Assembly: GCA_949317995.1 (NCBI GenBank)
Contig: OX439036.1
Span: 110,401,669 to 110,465,668 of the forward strand
DNA length: 64,000 nt
Direction: 5' to 3'
DNA from: Acholoe squamosa
Lineage: Eukaryota; Annelida; Polychaeta; Phyllodocida; Polynoidae
The position numbers and the translations under genes are program-made. Every line of letters begins with the position of its first letter. The first letter of the stretch is position 1. This document shows positions 55,025 to 64,000 of this stretch, in pieces. The notes beneath the pieces were generated by a model that was given only the letters and a program-made list of their open reading frames with translations, ran no database searches and had not been told where the DNA came from.

Positions 55025-56730
55025 CTACACTGTAAGAAATGTGTGTTGAACTAACACTGTCTCGCTTCTCTCCACCACTGACCTCCCTCCCTACACTGTA
55101 AAAATGTGTGTTCAACTCATACTGTCGTGCTTCTCTCCACCACCGACCTCCCTCCCTACACTGTAAAAATGTGTGTTCAACTCATACTGTCTTGCTTCTC
55201 TCCACCACCGACCTCCCTCCCTACACTGTAAAAATGTGTGTTCAACTCATACTGTCTTGCTTCTCTCCACCACCGACCTCCCTCCCTACACTGTAAAAAT
55301 GTGTGTTCAACTCATACTGTCTTGCTTCTCTCCACCACCGACCTCCCTCCCTACACTGTAAGAAATGTGTGTTCAACTCACACTGTCTTGCTTCTCTCTA
55401 CCACTGACCCCCCTCCCTACACTGTAAAAATGTGTGTTCAACTCATACTGTCGTGCTTCTCTCTACCACTGACCCCCCTCCCTACACTGTAAAAATGTGT
55501 GTTCAACTCATACTGTCGTGCTTCTCTCTACCACTGACCTCCCTCCCTACACTGTAAAAATGTGTGTTCAACTCATACTGTCGTGCTTCTCTCTACCACT
55601 GACCCCCCTCCCTACACTGTAAAAATGTGTGTTCAACTCATACTGTCGTGCTTCTCTCTACCACTGACCTCCCTCCCTACACTGTAAAAATGTGTGTTCA
55701 ACTCATACTGTCGTGCTTCTCTCTACCACTGACCCCCCTCCCTACACTGTAAAAATGTGTGTTCAATTCATACTGTCTTGCTTCTCTCCACCACCGACCT
55801 CCCTCCCTACACTGTAAAAATGTGTGTTCAACTCACACTGTCTTGCTTCTCTCCACCACTGACCTCCCTCCCTACACTGTAAAAATGTGTGTTCAACTCA
55901 TACTGTCTTGCTTCTCTCCACCACCGACCTCCCTCCCTACACTGTAAAAATGTGTGTTCAACTCATACTGTCTTGCTTCTCTCCACCACCGACCTCCCTC
56001 CCTACACTGTAAAAATGTGTGTTCAACTCCTACTGTCTTGCTTCTCTCCACCACCGACCTCCCTCCCTACACTGTAAAAATGTGTGTTCAACTCATACTG
56101 TCTCGCTTCTCTCCACCACTGACCCCCCTCCCTACACTGTAAAAATGTGTGTTCAACTCATACTGTCTTGCTTCTCTCTACCACCGACCTCCCTCCCTAC
56201 ACTGTAAAAATGTGTGTTCAACTCATACTGTCTTGCTTCTCTCTACCACCGACCTCCCTCCCTACACTGTAAAAATGTGTGTTCAACTCATACTGTCTTG
56301 CTTCTCTCTACCACCGACCTCCCTCCCTACACTGTAAAAATGTGTGTTCAACTCATACTGTCGTGCTTCTCTCTACCACCGACCTCCCTCCCTACACTGT
56401 AAAAATGTGTGTTCAACTCACACTGTCTTGCTTCTCTCTACCACCGACCTCCCTCCCTACACTGTAAAAATGTGTGTTCAACTCATACTGTCTTGCTTCT
56501 CTCTACCACCGACCTCCCTCCCTACACTGTAAAAATGTGTGTTCAACTCATACTGTCTTGCTTCTCTCTACCACCGACCTCCCTCCCTACACTGTAAAAA
56601 TGTGTGTTCAACTCATACTGTCGTGCTTCTCTCTACCACCGACCTCCCTCCCTACACTGTAAAAATGTGTGTTCAACTCACACTGTCTTGCTTCTCTCTA
56701 CCACCGACCTCCCTCCCTACACTGTAAAAA
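55025..56730. repeat. 65-bp tandem array, about 26 copies
   Basis: Unit CTACACTGTAAAAATGTGTG then TTCAACTCATACTGTCTTGC and CTCTCCACCACCGACCTCCC, with a period of 65. Variants (CTTG/CGTG/CTCG, CACC/TACC) are grouped in blocks, suggesting local duplication. Diverged copies extend to about 56850. Repeated 62-codon open frames are by-products. Confidence 0.95.
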
Positions 56731-56869
56731 AAAATGTGTATTGAACTTACACAGTCTTCCTTCTCTTCCCCGCTCTCTACCCTGCAATTTTTTTTTGTTG
56801 AACTTACACTGTCTAGCTTCTCTCCACCACCACCCTTCCTACTCTGTAAAAAAGTGACATTTGACATTG

Positions 56870-58270
56870 ACGCCTCTTCCTTAGGACGGACTGAGCCCTT
56901 CGCCTGTGACATATGGCTACAAACTATAGTCTATCCTTGACAAGTTATCACCTCAATGTGACATGACTACACACTATAGTCTTTACAAACTATAGTCTAT
57001 CCCTGACTAGTTGTCACCTCCATGTGACTCCTGGACAGTGCATGGCTACCAACTCCTGTATGACTATCACTGACCACTTGTGTTGTGACATTTGACAGAG
57101 AATTGACGTCTGTTCCTTAGGACTGAGTCCTACGCCTGTGACATTTTACTCTAAACCTAGTTGGAAATTATCATAGATTTTTAATAGTTGTGTCCATGAC
57201 ACAAAATATAGTGATTTATTGAGGCGGGACAGGCCTTGATATAACGAACACGAAGATTGTTTTGCATTATGACAGATTTTATTAGACAACTCATGATTAT
57301 AACATTTAGAGCACAGTTTGTTACCATCTCATGGTAAGTGTGGCATGATTATGTACAGCTTAATAGGCTATGGGAATGAAAACGAGAAGTCCGCTACCCA
57401 TGTCATCTCATAGATTTGATTATATTTTTCTACTCTCTTAAAAGCCCAATATCTTAAGGGTGAATTGCCCAAAACTCCTAAAAAAATCTGCCAGTGGAGA
57501 AAACTAATGTGAAAAATAAATACCGAAAAAGAAAGGCAGTATCACTTTAACAGAAAATTCTGGACAGTACCTTAGTTTCATTCACATGACCCTGGTGTAC
57601 AATAGCAGTGAAATTAACAGTAACTTAGTAGAAACCCCTTTCTCATATCAAGAAATTTACACCAACGTCCCCCTGTATTGTACAAATAAATATGATAATG
57701 AAATGTGTATTTGTGAAATATGATTGTTATTATAAGTCTAGCAGTGAAAGGATTAATGCGAGTCGTGGAATGATTCTGATATCTTCAGTCACAGAATAGA
57801 AACGGTCTCTTTGTCAAAATATATTTGTGACAGGATAAGCAATCTCTATATACAAAATCTTTACGGGTGAGGAGGCCTCCACAAATCTGAACTCCTTGAG
57901 GGCAAATCTCTGTTCTGATTCACAGGGAAACCCCCCTTCGCATAGGAAAACCAAATGGGAAGGCCAGGGATTCTTTTTTATTATCGGTATTATTTTCTAT
58001 TGGGATCTTGTGATAAAAGTGACTGGTTTAAGACACAAATAATATAATTCACTGTCATCAAAGCACAGACAAGAACCCTATAACAACAATACGACAAGCG
58101 ATATGACTTTGGCGGTGAAGGAAGCTACGTATTAGTAGATATTGAAACCACTTTTCCCCGTAAAAACAATGCCCGAGTACATCCACCAAAGATTTCTATG
58201 TAGATACTGGTCCATATAGTTTTTGACCTTTGAACAAACATCCTTACTCCATGATTTGAAACCTTGTACA
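56870..58270. other. Intergenic, likely downstream of YIPF1/2
   Basis: A segment with GTGACATTTGACATTGACGC and CTTCGCCTGTGACAT at 56855-56910 is repeated, diverged, at 57085-57155. Otherwise unrecognised AT-rich sequence without a convincing exon. Confidence 0.5.
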
Positions 58271-58272
58271 GA

Positions 58273-58278
58273 TTTATT
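58273..58278 (-). terminator. Candidate YIPF1/2 polyadenylation signal
   Basis: TTTATT on the plus strand is AATAAA on the gene strand, about 325 nt after the stop codon at 58602-58604. Confidence 0.35.
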
Positions 58279-58601
58279 TTGTCGTATGTTACACACCCTC
58301 CTTATATCTCCTGCGGTACATGTAACTGTTACCCCTGAAGACCCCACCTGGGTAATATTTCAACGCAAGTCTTGATGATGAGACAAATAAAGAGCCTCAA
58401 AATGAACAACTCAAATCAACTGCTCTGTATTTTACTGGTATTGACCAATTTAAACTTAAAGAAGTCCTTCAATACTCATACTATTACCACAGGCACGATC
58501 AATATCCTATGTTATCCCACATTATCCTTTAAAACCTTGATATTAACAGATATTTACAATATGTACAAGAGTTTAAATATATATATATCTATACATTTGT
58601 C

Positions 58602-61600
58602 CTAAGATGGCATCTGTTTTTTTGCTGTTTGGATCGTACTTTGTACGGTTTGCTTGACTACTTTCTGGATAGCGGCTTGTGTGGCGTTTATGAGCGGGTG
58701 TGCTGTGGTGGCGGAAGGTGTCGTCGTGACCTCAGGCACATGGAAGAAGTAGAGCTGAAATTAAAATACACAAATCAGTATCAGAGTGTTCCACATAATA
58801 AGGCCACACCAAAAAAATTAGTTGGTCTACAGATTTTGGTTTTGAAAAAATGGTGTGAGCGAGCGCTTTTTTTTTAAAAAAATTTGTTTAAAAAGATTTT
58901 TTCATTAAAAAAATTGCCAAACATCACAAAGAGAAAACTTGTAGAAAGTGAAGCGAGCGAAATCCGTAGACAAGAAAGTTTCCGAAAATATGGAGAGGGC
59001 GATCCGTAGACCAACTTGTTTTTTTTGGTGTGGCATAAGGTTTAACTTGTACCTTGTGTATAAGCCGTGACTTTTACACGAGGATGGACCTTAGTGCACC
59101 TTATAGCATCAGTAAAAGTTGGCGGTGCACCTTATAGGATGGACCCTTAGTGCACCTTATAGCATCAGTAAAAGTTGGCGGTGCGCCTTATAGGATGGAC
59201 CCTTAGTGCACCTTATAGCATCAGTAAAAGTTGGCGGTGCACCTTATAGGATGGACCCTTAGTGCACCTTATAGCATCAGTAAAAGTTGGCGGTGCACCT
59301 TATAGGATGGACCCTTAGTGCACCTTATAGCATCAGTAAAAGTTGGCGGTGCACCTTATAGGATGGACCCTTAGTGCACCTTATAGCATCAGTAAAAGTT
59401 GGCGGTGCACCTTATAGGATGGACCCTTAGTGCACCTTATAGCATCAGTAAAAGTTGGTGGTGCACCTTATAGGATGGACCCTTAGTGCACCTTATAGCA
59501 TCAGTAAAAGTTGGCGGTGCACCTTATAGGATGGACCCTTAGTGCACCTTATAGCATCAGTAAAAGTTGGCGGTGCACCTTATAGGATGGACCCTTAGTG
59601 CACCTTATAGCATCAGTAAAAGTTGGTGGTGCACCTTATAGGCGAGGATATACTTTAGAACAGTACTAAAGGATAGGCAATGTGTATGCCTACTACCCTA
59701 GAGTATTCTTAAAGGATAGGCAATGTGTGCCCCTATTACCCTAGAGCATTCTTAAAGGATAGGCAATGTGTACCCTATTACCCTAGAGCATTCTTAAAGG
59801 ATAGGCAACGTGTGCCCCTACTACCCTAGAGTATTCTTAAAGGATAGGCAATGTGTGCCCCTATTACTAGAGCATTCTTAAAGGATAGGCAATGTGTACC
59901 CTATTACCCTAGAGTATTCTTAAAGGATAGGCAATGTGTGCCCCTACTACCCTAGAGTATTCTTAAAGGATAGGCAATGTGTGCCCCTATTACCCTAGAG
60001 CAGTCTTAAAGGATAGGCAATGTGTGCCCCTATTACCCTAGAGCATTCTTAAAGGATAGGCAATGTGTGCCCCTATTACCCTAGAGTATTCTTAAAGGAT
60101 AGGCAACGTGTACGCCTACTACCCTAGAGCATTCTTAAAGGATAGGCAACGTGTACGCCTACTACCCTAGAGCATTCTTAAAGGATAGGCAATGTGTACG
60201 CCTACTACCCTAGAGCATTCTTAAAGGATAGGCAATGTGTATGCCTACTACCCTAGAGTATTCTTAAAGGATAGGCAACGTGTACGCCTATTACCCTAGA
60301 GCATTCTTAAAGGATAGGCAACGTGTACCCTATTACCCTAGAGCATTCTTAAAGGATAGGCAACGTGTACCCTATTACCCTAGAGTATTCTTAAAGGATA
60401 GGCAATGTGTACCCTATTACCCTAGAGCATTCTTAAAGGATAGACAACGTGTTGCATTACATGTTACAAGTGGGCTTGTGGCAAGCCAATAACATAATTA
60501 AAGGAAAGCACCCCTAAAACTAAGAATATTTGTCGATGGGGCTATGACCAGCTGCCTTTAATGATGAAACAATATTTAATCTTTATTTTGTACAATATTG
60601 GTTGGGACGGTTCTTACCACAAAGCCGACAGCGAGCAGTCCGTGGAACAAGACGATAAGGGCCATGGTGCCATACGCAACCTGAATCAAAAAGACATATA
60701 ATTAGGGTTTCCTTATTTTGAGGGACCTAGTGTTCTGATGTGTTTAGGCCCATGAGTTGACAGAGTTACACTATATTTTATTTTCAGGAATTCATGCCCT
60801 TTGTTTGCTTTGTATTCTTCTTTTAAATGCCTTGAACATAGGTGATCTTACCCTTTGATATTTGCATTCAAGCCGCGGCTTATTCATCAGTCAGTGGGTC
60901 AGTGAGGCTTGTAATGCCTCCCCAAAAATTGGCCGTGAATTGGAAGTACCGTAATCTCTCGCGTAGAAGGCGCGTCTTATACGCGAATCAGATCGTTCAT
61001 GGGTCTTATACGCGGGAGGTAAATTGCCTTGAGTTTGGGGTGCGCCTTATACGCGGGTTTTTCCAACATCTCATTTGGGAAAATGCGCCGATGACAGCTT
61101 GAACTCATAGCGCCAGCACCGCGGCAGACCGGGAGGTGTCGACGCGCTCGCCGGGGATAAGGCCCACCATGCGCCGATGACAGCTTGAACTCATATAGCC
61201 AGCATTTCGGCAGCCCGGTCGCTGTAGATTTGCTCGGCGGGTTTGACGCCGACCGTGTGCCGATGACAGCTTGAACTCATATAGCCAGCACCGCGGCAGA
61301 CCGGGAGGTGTCGACGGGCGCTGGGCGGGTTTGACGCCGACCGTGTGCCGCTGACAGCTTGAACTCATAGCGCCAAGCGCGGCAGCCCGGTCGCTGTAGA
61401 TTTGCTCGCCGTTTTTTTAAACCGACCGTGTGCCGATGACAGCTTCAACTCATATAGCCAGCAATTCGGCAGCCCGGTCGCTGTAGATTTGCTCGGCGGG
61501 TTTGACACCGACCGTCACACCGTGTGCCGATGACAGCTTGAACTCATATAGCCAGCACCGCGGCAGACCGGGAGGTGTTGACGGGCGCTCGGCGGGTTTG

Positions 61601-63607
61601 ACGCCGACCGTGTGCCGATGACAGCTTGAACTCATATAGCCAGCACCGCGGCAGACCGATCGCTGTAGATTTGCTCGCCGTTTTTTTACGCCGACCGTGT
61701 GCCGATGACAGCTTGAACTCATATAGGGGGGTGGGGAGGGTGGGCGCCTTCTACGCGAAACAGCCCCCCTGTGAGTTGGGGGGGCGCCTTATACGCGGGT
61801 TTTTCCAGAAATCGATCCAGAGGAGGTACGTGCGCCTTCTACGTGAAAAGGCCTTCTCTGAGTTGGGGGTGCGCTTTCTACGCGAGCTGCGCCTTCTAAG
61901 CAGGAGATTACGGTATTCTTTTTTCTAAATGAAATTAGACTTACACTGCATAAATCAAATGCCAGATGCAGCTTTTAATATTTTCTCAAAATCTTTGAGC
62001 AGCTTATATGTGGGCTCTTACGGTAGCCTTGAATTGATAACTGATGTGTTGAATCTTTAAGTTAATGCGCTTACCTTTTTGTCGTCATCGCGGACGGCAG
62101 GCCAGAATACTAGTACCAAGACAGAGCCAGAAAGGAACATCCCCAACATGACAAGCAGCCACTGGAACCAGTTGTACTGCACCACCCACAGGATCTGTAC
62201 AAAGTAAAATACAAAGTTTTTGTATTTATTTCTTACAATATTTCACTTTTTTGTTAAACTTTTTAATCGCTACAACCGATAACTGCTTTACCACACCACG
62301 CCTCTTGGTCAGAATAATGCACAATTGAAACCATAAAAGAAGCAGTCAAATTTAATATTCTACAGTTCAAATCAAGGCTTTCAGGAGAATTCTCTATAAG
62401 GCTACCCTTGCGTATAAGCCATGCCTAAGTATAAGCCACACCATATAGGCGAGCTAATATGCTGCTTGAAATCAATTTGAAAATTCCTTTTCAACAATGC
62501 CCAATGGAAAGACGTCTCTATGAGAATCAAAACTTACAGAGATTGGAATGTAGATTGCCAATGAGTAGCCGTAGACACAGATGATTTCTAGGAAGGTGTA
62601 CCCGGCCTGACTCCCGCGCCACCACAGCAGTCCCCACAGCAGGGTCGGTATCACCCACCAGTAACTGAAGATAGCCGCAGCCGCAAAGGTCACTGAAACA
62701 CAAAATGGATATTTCATCTACTGAAATCTCCCGCGTATCAGGTGCACCCTCCGTATAAGATGCACATAGAGTTTCATAAAATGGTCAAAAAAGATATAAA
62801 TGTAAAATACCGGTATATTGCATATTTGATACCCAAGCCCACCTCAATGGAAATTATCATTACTGTACTAACTTGTGTAGAGGAGTCTAGACCCATAGCA
62901 TTTTGAATTTTGCCAGATCTTCTAAAAGTGGCAAAACACACGGATAATACATGGTATGATGGGTGCCTTGTCCCTGGATAACAACCACTTCCAGAGACAA
63001 GCTGGTTCATCTTATCAGCTCTTATCAGTGCATGTCGCCAGAAACCAGCTGCAGTCCCACTTAGACCCAATAAGCCACATATAAGTGAATCTGAGGTCTA
63101 GAACTGCTTATAGGCTCAGTTCAAAGTCAGGTGCGGCTTATAGCGAGATTTCATGTTCATTGTGTTCGGTGGCCATGACAGACATGATCTTGGAATATCT
63201 CATGATATTCGTATGGGCATCATATATTCAAACCACAGGGCGTGCCAGGAACCAGCGTCATGGTGCAAGACCACAGCCGGAAGTCGCTGATATCAGCATG
63301 CACGTGGCCCTCCCGGGAACCAGTCCGGTTCCGAGTTGGCGCTATAGTCAGGGTACTTTTATTATAGAACAGAACTAAACCTTCAAAAATCACGCCATAA
63401 CTGCGCCATACTTCCTTCAACTCAGGGTGCGCCATATACACTGTGAGACCAATGTGTTCTTTTCCTAAAGTTGAACTTTAAAAGGTTGAGTACCTTTGTG
63501 AAAGCTGTAGGTCCATTCGTAGTCCTTGCCCGAATGTTGGATATAGTTAGCGAGATTACCGGCGATAGCGGTGGTGAACACCAGTGTGGTACAGATCCAG
63601 AAGGGGC
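58602..63607 (-). CDS. YIPF1/YIPF2-like Yip1-domain Golgi membrane protein, 3' five exons
   Basis: Seen: exons in order are 63607-63494, 62692-62538, 62194-62075, 60680-60618 and 58754-58602, all with AG/GT sites and matching phases, encoding about 200 residues to a TAG at 58604-58602. Five hydrophobic segments are visible: PFWICTTLVFTTAIAGNL; VTFAAAAIFSYWWVIPTLLW; YTFLEIICVYGYSLAIYIP; WLLVMLGMFLSGSVLVLVFW; MALIVLFHGLLAVGFV. The luminal tail LYFFHVPEVTTTPSAT is followed by a Gln/Lys-rich end. Known: YGYSLxIYIP and the FWPAVRxDxK loop are diagnostic of YIPF1/YIPF2, five-pass membrane proteins of the Golgi that interact with Rab GTPases in trafficking. Full-length relatives are about 300-315 residues, so the cytosolic N-terminus and the start lie right of 63607. 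YIPF1 and YIPF2 are vertebrate paralogues, so I give no single symbol. Confidence 0.93.
58799..59035. mobile_element. MITE with TAAGGCCACACC termini
   Basis: Left TAAGGCCACACCAAAAAAAT then TAGTTGGTCTAC; right GTAGACCAACTTG then TTTTTTTTGGTGTGGC. It lies about 44 nt upstream of the last YIPF1/2 exon, close to the branch-site region. A half copy is in the LINE at 6736-6800. Confidence 0.75.
59090..59645. repeat. 56-bp tandem array, about 10 copies
   Basis: Unit GGTGCACCTTATAGGATGGA then CCCTTAGTGCACCTTATAGC and ATCAGTAAAAGTTGGC, with a period of 56. The GCACCTTATA word ties it to the CCGTAA MITE interior. It lies in the last YIPF1/2 intron. Confidence 0.92.
59668..60455. repeat. 42-43-bp tandem array, about 18-19 copies
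   Basis: Unit AAAGGATAGGCAATGTGTGC then CCCTATTACCCTAGAGCATT, with alternate 42 and 43 bp lengths. It follows directly on the 56-bp array through TAGAACAGTACTAAAGG, a phrase from the MITE interior. Confidence 0.92.
60949..61913 (-). mobile_element. Long CCGTAA-family element with GC-rich modules, copy 2 (inverted)
   Basis: Left CCGTAATCTCTCGCGTAGAA, right CTAAGCAGGAGATTACGG, TA at 60947-60948 and 61914-61915. The interior holds CCGATGACAGCTTGAACTCA and GCACCGCGGCAGACCGGGAG modules, the reverse complement of those in 43150-44202. It lies in a YIPF1/2 intron. Confidence 0.85.
62961..63063. repeat. Dispersed about 100-bp repeat, copy 2
   Basis: Contains CCTTGTCCCTGGATAACAAC, GAGACAAGCTGGT and CGCCAGAAACCAGCTGCAGT in the same order and strand as 13944-14048. 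It lies in the YIPF1/2 intron between the first two visible exons. CCGTAA-family fragments lie nearby at 62722-62790 and 63660-63860. Confidence 0.8.
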
Positions 63608-64000
63608 CTAGAATAAAAGCAGATTTTATTAACATTACACATTTAACAACTGTAAATGCATGCGCTTAAGCCGCTCCTGATACATATACATAAACCCACA
63701 CCTGCGACGATTTGTTGAATGGGCCCAAAATACGAATGTGGCTAATACATGAACATTCACTCTATAGGTATGAGGTGCGGTTTATCGCTTCTCCTAAAGT
63801 GGAGGGTGTGGCATAAAACTTAATAAAAGTGAGTGCAGCTTATACGTTGGAGTTAATGATAGATGAGAAAGCAAAGCCTAGGCCTGGGAAATTCCAAGGA
63901 GAGGAAATTTGTATGTGATGTTAAAAAGTCACCTCTCAAGTTTTACAATCCATGGTTTAAAAAACTATTTCTTTTTTTTCGTTTTAATGAATTTCCAATT

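Noticed and set aside
55108..56857. Many near-identical 62-codon frames
   Set aside because: By-products of the 65-bp tandem array.
58132..58347. 71-codon minus-strand frame downstream of YIPF1/2
   Set aside because: It follows the stop codon and probably lies in the 3' UTR and downstream sequence; no domain is recognised.

Overview
This is a 64 kb window of animal nuclear DNA. Three conserved metazoan genes are present: an ERCC6L2-type SNF2 helicase split over many exons with consistent intron phases, a TOPORS RING ubiquitin/SUMO ligase, and a YIPF1/YIPF2 Golgi membrane protein. The rest is mostly mobile DNA: a full-length BEL/Pao retrotransposon, LINE tails, several MITE families and many minisatellites. 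MITE load, intron sizes and moderate GC suggest a marine invertebrate, possibly amphioxus-like. The species call is only inference.

Layout. From 1 to 28.14 kb the minus strand carries ERCC6L2: 21 coding exons can be placed, from the start codon at 28140 to an acidic exon ending at 661, and the gene runs off the left edge. Its introns hold MITEs with TA or TTAA target duplications, a LINE tail (5.9-7.4 kb), a 53-bp array made from the end of exon 8 (12.2-12.96 kb), a 20-bp array (15.2-16.25 kb) and an 8.6-kb composite in intron 2. That composite has terminal inverted repeats of about 115 bp around a 134-bp array, and a 4.35-kb palindrome is inserted in the array. At 28.77-37.09 kb, about 0.6 kb upstream of ERCC6L2 and divergent from it, lies an almost intact BEL/Pao element with two 805-bp LTRs and a GTACA target duplication.

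From 37.1 to 45.3 kb I see no host gene, only MITEs, a possible solo LTR and a LINE tail. TOPORS is on the plus strand: a probable non-coding exon ends at 45436, and one coding exon spans 48258-51359. From 51.4 to 58.2 kb there are MITEs and a 65-bp array of about 26 copies. The minus-strand YIPF1/2 gene occupies 58.6-63.6 kb (last five exons); its 5' part lies beyond the right edge and its introns hold further minisatellites and MITEs.

The three genes are ordinary nuclear or Golgi housekeeping functions and do not form an operon or pathway. The most unusual feature is how repeats meet splice sites in ERCC6L2: exon 8's 3' end and 5' splice site occur 14 times in tandem, and two other 5' splice sites (exons 5 and 18) sit exactly at MITE ends, so transposon bases form part of the donor.
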